Assembly: GCA_951394045.1 (NCBI GenBank)
Contig: OX595990.1
Coordinates: 1,550,001 to 1,614,000 of the forward strand
Direction: 5' to 3'
From: Nitzschia sp. DOCU1
Lineage: Eukaryota; Bacillariophyta; Bacillariophyceae; Bacillariales; Bacillariaceae
Length of the DNA stretch: 64,000 nt
The first letter of the stretch is position 1. Every line of letters starts with the position of its first letter. Below, one piece after another: positions 10,377 through 18,759 of the stretch. Below the pieces are notes generated by a model. It was not told where the DNA came from, ran no database searches, and saw only the letters and a list, made by a program, of their open reading frames with translations. The position numbers and the translations under genes are program-made.

Positions 10377-11693
10377 TCATTCGTTGGTGTTCTCGTTGAT
10401 GAAGGCCTCAAGCTGAGCCTCATCTTCGGGGCTTAATTCTTCGAAGATTCCATCCTCGTCTTCTTCAATGTTGTTAAGTTCCATCTCCTCGTCGGAGTCT
10501 TCCTTGGCCTTCTTTTCCACGCTGGCACGCGCGGCCTTAACCATGGCCAGGACCTCCTTGGAAGTGTAAGTGCGTTCTCCGCGGTTCGCGCCATTGGATT
10601 CTCCGCGACGCCAAGTCTTGTTGTGAGTTGTGCGCCCTTTGTGGGGCGCCTTCTTGAGCGTACTGGGGTGCTGGGCCTTACGGACCGCAGCGACCTTAGA
10701 CGCATGATTGAGCCAGACCTTGCACTCAGAGTCGCTGTGTCCACAGCCTTCTCCGTGCAAGCGGCAGTTCTTTGAGTTGTTACCATTATTGCCCTTCTTA
10801 GAAGGGGAGTCACGGTTCGTCTTCCGACCGCGGTTCAGGGTTCCCAATTCGGGTCCTGCATTGGTTCCACTGGCGACGCCAGCTTCCCCGGGTTTACGCC
10901 CTTTGTTGGCTTTGCTCGAGCCAAAGGCAAGCAGTCCGGTGACACCGTGACGCATCTCGTACACTTCAAGTTGCTCCGCATAATCAATCTGCTTCTCGAA
11001 GTTGAAGCGGTTCTGGCGATAATCGTGGAACATCAACTCCTTAACACTCAGCCACGCGGCAGGCAACATGCGCTCGTAGATCAGGGGCAGTTCGGTCTCG
11101 TTCAGGCGATCAACCACGTCAGTACGATTGCCACCATCTTTGGGGAAGTAATCGAACCACTTATTGACCTGGCGCAAGCGAGTAGCCAATCCGCGAGCAG
11201 ACATCTTTGCAGGCTTACGACCCTCGTAGCGGAGGTTCGACGTCTGATTCTGGGCGGCATAATCAGGGAAGAACCGAGCCGCGACGTAACGCAACGCACG
11301 AGACACATGATCGACAGTCGCAGTGACGCTGGGACGAGCGAAATACTCCTCAAACGTGTCCTTCGCCGAACCCGCGAGAAGCGTAAGAGTCATAGCGCGA
11401 CGATCGGGGCCATTGGTGAGGCTCAAACAAGTCCAAACCTTAACGAGATCGTCATTCCAGCGACACCACTGTTCGGGGGTTCCCGATTCAAACACATAGA
11501 ACTTTTCAGAGTATTTTGGGGAGGTCGCATCCCCAGGAACGGAACGAAGCTCGAGTTTCACCGAACGAAAGCCATCCTTGTCGGCGTCGCCGGCGCCGTC
11601 AGACGAGCCCGTCGAGCCAGTTTTCCACTTGCAAGGCGGGTACAACGGGATGACGCCACGAGCGGCAACGAACGAGTTGAAAGCGAGACGCAT
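10377..11693 (-). CDS. gag: LTR-1 gag
   Basis: A 438-residue structural protein that would form the particle and bind element RNA. The N-terminal 270 residues are a predicted capsid-like part (typical gag phrase EQWCRWNDDLVKVW). A basic stretch with a Cys/His knuckle of unusual spacing follows (CRLHGEGCGHSDSEC), then an acidic C-terminus (EEDEDGIFEELSPEDE). The stop is TGA; pol resumes in the same frame with no further stop, its first ATG 14 codons later. Compared with the copy at 33125 it differs at four residues (K/E, N/Y, K/N, A/T). No frame damage is seen. Confidence 0.9.
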   Translation of the reverse strand: MRLAFNSFVAARGVIPLYPPCKWKTGSTGSSDGAGDADKDGFRSVKLELRSVPGDATSPKYSEKFYVFESGTPEQWCRWNDDLVKVWTCLSLTNGPDRRAMTLTLLAGSAKDTFEEYFARPSVTATVDHVSRALRYVAARFFPDYAAQNQTSNLRYEGRKPAKMSARGLATRLRQVNKWFDYFPKDGGNRTDVVDRLNETELPLIYERMLPAAWLSVKELMFHDYRQNRFNFEKQIDYAEQLEVYEMRHGVTGLLAFGSSKANKGRKPGEAGVASGTNAGPELGTLNRGRKTNRDSPSKKGNNGNNSKNCRLHGEGCGHSDSECKVWLNHASKVAAVRKAQHPSTLKKAPHKGRTTHNKTWRRGESNGANRGERTYTSKEVLAMVKAARASVEKKAKEDSDEEMELNNIEEDEDGIFEELSPEDEAQLEAFINENTNE

Positions 11694-11719
11694 GATACTT
11701 ATCCTCTAGACTGACAAGT

Positions 11720-11731
11720 CTTTGATCAAAG
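11720..11731. promoter_or_regulatory. Palindrome at the primer-binding position of LTR-1
   Basis: CTTTGATCAAAG is a perfect 12-bp palindrome directly abutting the 5' LTR on its internal side, where a primer-binding site is expected. In the element sense the sequence runs TGCA, then CTTTGATCAAAGACTTG. It does not begin with the usual TGG of tRNA-primed elements. It may belong to an unusual tRNA match or to a self-priming structure; neither is shown here. Confidence 0.55.
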
Positions 11732-12251
11732 TGCACTAGGCTAGAAACTGCAGTAGATTGTTTTTGGAAATTGTGAGACTATTTTAAAAGTAGATCTATC
11801 GTTGCATCGACTCCATCTTCCCATCTGATCGTGATCACGACTATATATCTTAGTAGACAAGATAGTTGTCAAGAAGGTAAGACATGCCCGTCCCTAACTA
11901 GCAGTGTTGTGTTTCTTTGTGACTGCTCTAGTTAGTGACGCCTAGCATCCTATGACCTTCTAGCACCTATAGCATGACCCTAGGTCCTGACGCCTAGCGT
12001 CAAGACTAGCATCAAGATAGACATCGTCGTCGCCTCGCTCCGACCATATATGTGTGTCGCACTTTCTGTGCGCAAGCGCGCCATCCGGCATGCTCGACGA
12101 CGTCACGTGGCCTCTGTGTCCGTCCGTCGGCAGTATATATTTGTACGTACGTATGTTAGGTTAGATGCTATGCGTTATAGCTAGTCCTGTTAGTCTACAT
12201 TAGTCCTGTTAGTCCTGTCACGCCATTTCAGGCATTATCGTGCCTACTGCA
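11732..12251 (-). repeat. 5' LTR of LTR-1
   Basis: A 520-bp LTR, the partner of 6586-7105 with one visible difference. It would contain promoter and polyadenylation signals for the element; TATATA-type motifs occur near 12058 and 12134. Confidence 0.97.
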
Positions 12252-15200
12252 AGGAGACGCCCAGAAAGGCTTGGAACCAGGACAGGGCGATGTAAAGTTG
12301 GCATCCGGGATGGGTGTCCGGGTGATTGAGGAATTTCATCAGCATTTGAAGCAGGAGTGCGCCCATTTCCACATAGGTGCGCTTGTAGGTGGCGCCGCCG
12401 ATCGAGTATGGGCCGTAGCGGATGGCGCGATGCATCGTGCGGCCAAAGCCGCATCGTGGTACGATGACCTTCATGAACCGGGTGTCGATGTCATCGCATT
12501 CGGATTCTGACAGGGGGACGACAGAGAGTGGATATGTCATCGAGGGGAGATACACCGACCAGTAGAAAGTGCGAGCCTCGTGAGAGGAAAAATAGTTCGA
12601 TTCAAGGAGGCGGGCAAATTCTTCGTTCTTTCGCTTGAGGACTTGCAACTGGGCAGTGGTGTTACCGGCAGGGTTAATATAGCAGCCCAAAGTTTTGTGA
12701 CTGTGGTAGTTTGACATCTGGTTGATAGCCGTTGCCACACCGTTGTGCTGTAGAACCACGGGAGGAGCAAATAGATTCGGGCGGTGAAATGGTTCGCCGG
12801 CTCCAGTCCACCTGAAGTCCACACAGTGGAAGGAGCATTTGGATTGCTCCAATGCTCCGCCAGAGGCCCAGAGCAGGTCATTCCAAAGTTGGGCGTCTTG
12901 CGTCATCAAATGTACTAGGTGGTGCACCGAAGGTTGGGGGTGGGCATCAAATACATTCACTCGTTGGGAGCAGTCGTCGACAAAGCCGACCATAAAGAGC
13001 TGAAGATGACGGGTGCGATCGTACGAGCAGAAGGTTGCTCCGTGAGCTTGTGTCTCAAAGGCATCGAAGAGGACACTACATACGAAACACCAGATGTGCG
13101 GCGAGTTTCCTGAACCTTGGCCGGTGCCATGGATAGGAAATATCTGACAGTGTTGATACCAGGCGTCGCTCACTCCAAGACGGGTTTTTATCTTGAATTT
13201 CGCTTCTTCAAGAGTGGCCGCGTTAACCATAACCACACTTTTGGCCATTCCGAGTCTTCGGCTGCAGATGGCCGCAAGGCAGGCCAAAATGCGATCATAA
13301 CATGACGTAGCATCAAGATCGAAGTTTATTCCCAGCTTCATAGACCACTTGTAGATCTCGTGCTGAAGAACTTCTATAAATACGGGGTCGTGGGCTGATC
13401 TACCGGCTCGGCTTCCATAGAGGCCTTCGTTGAGGAGATGCTCGTCTTCTGCGTGGTGAATGGCCTGGCGCCACTTGACTGCGAGTAAAAGGTTATAGTC
13501 GGCTTCGTAGAGATGAATAACGCGTAGGCGATGGATTCGGGGATTGCCAGGATCCTTTTGTAGCATCACATTTACCACTTGACTCCATCTCTTGAACGAA
13601 TACCCGAACTTGAGGGAGTAGTTCAGAAGGGCGACGTGGGTGCGGCGAAGGAAGGCTTGATCTGTAGCGATTTGGGAGCGAAGAGGGTTGTCGCCGTCCA
13701 GGCCGCAGTCACGCCAGGCAGCATGGTAATGCCCAAGATGGAGGCCCGAGGGTGACGTGGAGGTTTTCTCCGGCCAGTTCTTCAGTTTTCCAAGGAACTC
13801 ATCTTCGGTGATTTCAGGAGGTAGTTCTGTCAGCGTCTTGCGCTGGAGGTGCGCTACGAAGAGTTTCGTGGCCTCGGTGGCATTGTCGATGTTAGCGTTG
13901 CCGTCAAGCATCATTTCGGCCGCTAGGCCAGTGCCTTGATAGTGCACTTCTGCCATCACGTTGGGATGCGTGAATGGGGTACCTTCGGCCTGGCCGAAAT
14001 GGCGCCGGTTGCGTTCTAAAAGCATGGTCTCGATTTCTTGAGGGACGCGGATAGTGTCCCAGTAGTCGGGGTTGTCGGGTAACTGTTTCATAACCTCAGG
14101 ATCGGTAATAGTGCGGTCGACGGGGACTTTCAGCTTGCAGAGTCCAGACGAAGTGTCGTCGCGGCGGAGGTATTGAATTTTTGAGTGCACTCTACTCATC
14201 TCTTCAGCACGTTTAAGACGATCGACCACCCATTGTTTACCCTGGTCTCCAAGGGCTGCGTAAAGGGCTGACTTGGCGGCAAGGAATTCATCACGATAGG
14301 CTTGAGCTTCCGCGCGTGCCTCCCGGAGTTTGGCTTGGGCTAATTTGTAACCTTTGTGGATCTCGGGTAGCCGCGTTGGAACCTTGGATGGTAGATTAGG
14401 CCATTTTTGTCGCAGCTTGTTTAGGGCAGCAGTATAATTGACCGAGTTGAGCGCAGCTGATTTTGCTATTTTGAAGTAGTGAAGGTGGGCCCAGGCTTCT
14501 GCAAACTTCGGGCTCCATGGGGTTGACTTGCGTTTGGTGCATTGCTTGGCCGCGTGTTCGGAGGCTCGAGTCAAGTCGCGATCGAGAGCTTCGGCTAGGA
14601 GATGGTCAGGGGCGACCAAATCCTGGAGGCGTTGTAATCGTTCCGAGAAATTGTGGTCATCAAGGTACTTGACCTTGGCGCGGACATAGTCGACTATAAC
14701 TCCCGGTTGGCGTGTGTTGAAGTCACGTTGTGAAAGAGGGCACAACGGGGTAGGCACGGAGTGGAGTAAGGCAACCAAGTCAAGGTCCAGGAAGAATCCG
14801 CGGTGGTCGCTGGGAAGTCGGTAGCCGAAGGGATCGTAGCCGGCGAATTTGATCAAAGGAGGGATGCGCCGAGAGACCAATGCAAAATCGATTCTCCGCG
14901 GACCGTTCTGAAATGTAGCTGGGGAGTCGTTACAATGGAACCTTTCCTGAAACACGTCGACTAGCTGACATTCTTGAGCAAGGCGGGCGATCCCGGAGTT
15001 CGCTGTGCTCATATCCTCGTTGAAGTCGCCCAAGAGGATTATGTCGTCGCCCTTACTCTGCCATTCTTTGATGAAGGCTTGCAGGTCCCGAATAAAAGCG
15101 GTTCGAGGTGCAATTCTGCTATCGGAGCTTTGGTTGATGCTTTCCAGAGTGAGCTGAGATTGTTGTTGATTAGCCGCCGTTATGCTTCCTGCTTTGACTT

Positions 15201-15831
15201 TGCCGGAGCAGACTTGGTACGCCGATATGACGGTGACGTGTGTTCCTTGTTTGCCGGAGTATCGCATTGCGGTCCATCGGCCCATTCGATCCCTCATGGT
15301 TTGTTTGATAAATCCAACAAGATTGCCCGTAGTGAGCAGTGCAGTGCCGCCGGGTTTGTATGTGGACCGGGTGCGGAGAGGGCTCGCCGCCATGGCCAAC
15401 CGATTGGTCTCGAAATGTTTCCTCGTGATTTTCTCCAGCTTGTTACGGACAGCGTATCGGTTGGTGTCGTGGTTGAGCTCAGCTAGTGCAACGATGTCAG
15501 CATTGATAGCGCCTGTCATGGTGCATATTTGATCCCAATTGCCGCCGTTCTTGTCCCATTTGAGGCCGTTGATGTTTTGAAAGTAGATGCGCACGTGTTC
15601 GGGGGAACGCTGTTCGTCGAGATCATCACCAAACGAATCGTCGGGGTGTACTAAAATATTCTGGTGTAGGTCGATAGCAGTGACAGGGGTGGAAGTCGAG
15701 GGTGGTTCGTCGTCAGAATCGCATGTGTGGACTGCAAAGCCATAGGATAGCGAGGCATCGTGTTTAAAATTCATTGGTGCTTGCTGCTGAGGCGTCAGCA
15801 TCGTCGGAATGTTGGGCTTCCAAGTCCCCAT
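12252..15831 (-). pseudogene. LINE-1 ORF2, 5' part: endonuclease and reverse transcriptase
   Basis: This is the upstream 1,190 or so codons of ORF2. Endonuclease motifs, in order: IYFQNINGLK, IVALAELN (metal-binding Glu), PGGTALL, ILLGDFNED, RRIDFALVS and LPSDHRGFF. Reverse transcriptase motifs: QKDPGNPRIHRLRVIHL, GINFDLDATSCYDRI (motif A), GTGQGSGNSP (motif B) and VGFVDDCSQ (motif C, FVDD). The reading frame continues two codons into the LTR and stops. The sister half is at 4243-6585. The ORF2 start could be the ATG at 15831 or the in-frame ATG at 15774; the latter overlaps the ORF1 stop as ATGAATTTTAA, a termination-reinitiation layout. Confidence 0.93.
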
Positions 15832-17758
15832 TGGCTCGTACCATCTGCTGGGTCTGTTGGGGGGACGGCAGAACTATGGTTGGACGGGATACAGTGGATG
15901 GTGGGTGGCTGCGGCCGCGACCGCGGCCGCGTCCGATGAACATCGGATAGGAGGCTGTGACGGCTGCGGGGGAGCGAATCGTTGGGCTAGATTCGGAGGG
16001 ACGTATGCGTTTAGGAGCTGGGTCGGGGGCGGGTGGAGGAAGTGGGGCAGATGCGTCTTCGCGGCTAACTTTCGATGTGGTGGGGGAAGTATCGACTTCC
16101 ATCATGGTGGGTTCGGCGTGTGTGTGTGCTTGCGTTTTGTGTGTCAGTGATGACATGCGAGACATGAGGAGTCGAATTTGTTCGGTCAGATGCATGTTCT
16201 GCGTGATACTATCAGCGAGCTTGTCCTCGAGGTCCGTTTGCTTCGCGATTTTATTGTCGATCGCTTCCTTGAGTGACTCCAGTTCAAGCTTGTATTGTTC
16301 CTGTTGGGTTTGGAGCTGCTTGGTCGTTTCCTCGACAAGTTTCTGGCGTTCCCGCTCCCATGTGATTGGATCCATTGCCGGAGGGTTCAGAGTCGGTGGA
16401 TGACGACCTGAAGATGTCGCTGGAGTGATTGTGGACGTGGGTGATGACTGGCGGCTAGGATTGGCAACAGCAGCATACGACAGGTGATGGGACGGGGTGG
16501 ATACGGGGGCGGTGGGCTCCGAAGGCGGGGGGTTTACGACCGGGGGATGGGAGCCGATTGTAACCAGAGATGCATACGAGTCCGTGCTGTCATCATCGTC
16601 TTGAGTGGATCGGATGTTCCGGGAGGTGATGCAAGGACTAATCCAGGTGGCCGGGGCGTCCTGGACGAGATCTTGCGGAATCTGAGACAGGAGATCATGC
16701 CATTGAGTTTGGAGTTCCTGAAACGTCATAGCTACTATGCGTTTAGATACCTGCAGGGTCCATTCGCCCTTGGAGTGGAAGTTCCGACCGGGAAGGAGCC
16801 ATTTGACTCCTGGTAGGTTGCGTAGCGGTTCTTTGATATGTTCCATCATTTCGAAGGTAATTCCTTCCATTTTGATTACCCATAAGTCTTGATATAGTTT
16901 GCGTTGAAGGCGGATACACTCGTCAAAGACAGCGGGGTTCGTCCGCTTCCATTTGAAGGGAACGAAGTGATTTTGATCTTTATGATGGAATTGATCAGTA
17001 GTGAGGCTTGATTCAACCGCGGCCACTTGGCTTCGGGGGCACTGAACGACGTAGGCGTCGACCATTTGGTGGTTTGACCCGACGACTTTCTTCTTGGGAA
17101 TGAATTGAAACATGGAATGGGCATGCACCGGGGGTGTTAAGAGGGCGTCGATGTATTCATCCAAGTACTGGTGAGGGAAGTGGACGACATGAATGTCTTT
17201 CATGAACCCAATATCCACTATATCCCATTCCTTGGGGTGAAAGGGATGGTCGATGAGGTAGACACGGCTTTCGCGAAGTGCATTGCGGAACGTGTTGTTG
17301 CGTTTCCATTCAGGGATACCAATGTTAGAACGGATAAGGGTAATGCTTGTCCATCGAGGCGGCTGAGTGGGACCACCACGATGCGGGGTCAAACGATGCA
17401 TGGTTAGCCCAATATTTTTCATGAATTCTGAAGTCCACTTCTGAGGGTCCTCGGCATCGTCGAGTGCCCATTCACGTTGGTTGGAGTCGATGAGAGTAAC
17501 AGTGCCGGGGAACTGAGCAAGGAAGGAGTGCAGTACCTGGGACAACAGGAGCTTGGCCTGGTCTAACCCGTCGGTCGAAGGAAGAATCCATTTTACGTTG
17601 AACTCCTTCAGTTTCGGTGCGTTTTCTCCCCGGTTGGTGCTGTTGGACGTCACATGGTCGTCGTTGTTGACATCATCGGTGGATCTGTCATCAGGAGGCC
17701 TGTTATTGTTAGAGGATTGCTCGAAAGACATGGTCTTGGGAGCCCCATTGTCGGTCAT
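15764..17758 (-). CDS. LINE-1 ORF1 protein
   Basis: A 664-residue protein upstream of and overlapping ORF2, expected to bind the element RNA. Seen: an N-terminus rich in Asn/Asp/Ser; a central region with many Trp and aromatic residues (about 50-370) that I cannot assign to a known fold; a Pro/Ser/Thr-rich linker; a strong coiled-coil stretch (about 475-555, beginning near ITWERERQKLVEETTKQL); and a C-terminal RG-rich segment (MFIGRGRGRGRS). No CCHC knuckle is visible, unlike many LINE ORF1 proteins. The ATG at 17758 follows a roughly 100-bp leader. The frame is intact. Confidence 0.8.
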   Translation of the reverse strand: MTDNGAPKTMSFEQSSNNNRPPDDRSTDDVNNDDHVTSNSTNRGENAPKLKEFNVKWILPSTDGLDQAKLLLSQVLHSFLAQFPGTVTLIDSNQREWALDDAEDPQKWTSEFMKNIGLTMHRLTPHRGGPTQPPRWTSITLIRSNIGIPEWKRNNTFRNALRESRVYLIDHPFHPKEWDIVDIGFMKDIHVVHFPHQYLDEYIDALLTPPVHAHSMFQFIPKKKVVGSNHQMVDAYVVQCPRSQVAAVESSLTTDQFHHKDQNHFVPFKWKRTNPAVFDECIRLQRKLYQDLWVIKMEGITFEMMEHIKEPLRNLPGVKWLLPGRNFHSKGEWTLQVSKRIVAMTFQELQTQWHDLLSQIPQDLVQDAPATWISPCITSRNIRSTQDDDDSTDSYASLVTIGSHPPVVNPPPSEPTAPVSTPSHHLSYAAVANPSRQSSPTSTITPATSSGRHPPTLNPPAMDPITWERERQKLVEETTKQLQTQQEQYKLELESLKEAIDNKIAKQTDLEDKLADSITQNMHLTEQIRLLMSRMSSLTHKTQAHTHAEPTMMEVDTSPTTSKVSREDASAPLPPPAPDPAPKRIRPSESSPTIRSPAAVTASYPMFIGRGRGRGRSHPPSTVSRPTIVLPSPQQTQQMVRANGDLEAQHSDDADASAASTNEF

Positions 17759-17863
17759 TTTCGCTTGCCGCTACGCGGGGCTAGCGTAGAGACTGTACTA
17801 GAAAGTAAAAGCACAAGCGCCTACTTTAAATTACGGTCCTGAATTCCCTACTCCTGGATTTCT

Positions 17864-17880
17864 ACATGTCCCACAAACTA
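17864..17880. repeat. Target-site duplication of LINE-1, right copy
   Basis: Identical to 4120-4136. It marks the 5' end of LINE-1 and the point where the YR-1 frame resumes. Confidence 0.95.
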
Positions 17881-18110
17881 GAACCTCAGAGGTGCAGAGA
17901 AAAGTACCGGTGTCAAAAAGCCCTGGACGATGCTCCATTGTAGGCTGTCAGTGGAATAATTTGGCCCCTGACCATTGTTGCCATGGTTGCAGTGTTGCTG
18001 GTATCCACAATATGTGCGCCCAGGCAAATGGTCTGACTTCTACAGTCAATGAACTTGACATGTATTGCAGTAAAGAATGTCAAACAGCAAAGGAGCCAAA
18101 TCCAAAGTAG
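17881..18110 (+). pseudogene. YR-1 part 2: C-terminal zinc finger of the split recombinase gene
   Basis: The frame that leaves YR-1 at 4136 resumes here exactly once LINE-1 and one target-duplication copy are removed; the codon split at the junction is completed by the first two bases. The 75 residues contain a Cys/His array: CSIVGC, CCHGC, IHNMC, YCSKEC, resembling a PHD-like or treble-clef finger. The stop TAG is at 18108-18110. A similar array (C-x5-C, CIDCHQNVHAC, CYKC) occurs at the N-terminus of YR-2, so the finger has changed ends between the two genes. Intact YR-1 would be about 989 residues. Confidence 0.85.
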
Positions 18111-18292
18111 TAACTTACTAGTGTTAGCTGTTGCGTCGTTTTGTCGTCTCGTCGACGTCGTTTAAACTTTGAAGTCCACCGCACCGTGCGCGTGAACTAC
18201 CGTCCAAGTGGTCATCCGGTTAGTCTTGTATGTCGAGTCTGATTATACACAATATGCACCATGTGTATAAAATTCCGACTCACTTTAAGGTA

Positions 18293-18322
18293 CGAGATAA
18301 AAACTGCATTGAACCAATTGAC
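18293..18322 (+). repeat. Left terminal inverted repeat of the Tc1/mariner-type element
   Basis: Thirty bases matching the reverse complement of 22756-22785 at 27 positions; the mismatches are at positions 15, 16 and 25 of the repeat. TA precedes it. Confidence 0.92.
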
Positions 18323-18759
18323 CCAGGTTCCGAGTAAAACATTTTCCCCTTTTTTGAGAGCAATAGTCGACCCCCAAAACAAGCTCTGTCGCAACACTTC
18401 CAAGTACAATGATTAAAGACCACACGGCGTAGAGAGGTCGTGACGTTTCAGATGACTCGTAGCCTCTATTATCAGCTCACAACAGTGCCAGCAAGATAAC
18501 ATGATTTTTGCCAAATTGTTCATATCCATCCACTTATTTTTAGCAGGAATTCTGCGTAGAGTCTACGCGATCGTAATAAAACATTTCGGTTTCGTGGATT
18601 CCCACGAGAACGAAGGATGAAGATATCCATTCCAACTGTCTGTTGGATTGCGAAACATCTCCTCTTCACAGCAATGCGACGACACGTTAATCTCACCATC
18701 ATGGTTACTCGTGCAGTGTTGAAAAGACCATCGTATTGCCTTGACAGTCCTCGTCCAGC

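Larger units (their letters stand above)
6586..12251 (-). mobile_element. LTR-1: complete Ty3/gypsy-type LTR retrotransposon (5,666 bp)
   Basis: Two 520-bp LTRs (6586-7105 and 11732-12251) flank gag and pol on the minus strand, and a 4-bp duplication AGGA lies outside (6582-6585 and 12252-12255). The ends are TG...CA. A purine tract reading AGGGGGGCGAG abuts the 3' LTR (7106-7116). The gene order protease-RT-RNase H-integrase defines the Ty3/gypsy type. By eye the two LTRs differ at one position (A near 6925 in one, G in the other), which indicates recent insertion. The element is structurally complete, but its RT active site reads YLND (see pol). It is nested in LINE-1 ORF2. Confidence 0.96.
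4137..17863 (-). mobile_element. LINE-1: non-LTR retrotransposon with RNase H, about 8.06 kb without its nested insert
   Basis: On the minus strand the element runs from a roughly 100-bp 5' leader (17863 to 17759) through ORF1 (17758-15764) and ORF2 (15831 to 4243, interrupted) to a roughly 105-bp 3' end. It is bracketed by a perfect 17-bp target duplication. ORF2 has an APE-type endonuclease, reverse transcriptase, RNase H and a C-terminal Cys/His cluster, a layout known from the I-like branch of LINEs; I do not assign a clade. A Ty3/gypsy-type element (6586-12251) sits inside ORF2. Apart from that insertion I see no frame break in ORF1 or ORF2, so LINE-1 was probably young when it was hit. 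Confidence 0.92.

Noticed and set aside
10947..11714. 255-codon frame antisense to gag (also 33104-33871)
   Set aside because: Present in both LTR elements only because gag is; no start context or motif, and gag is clear on the other strand.
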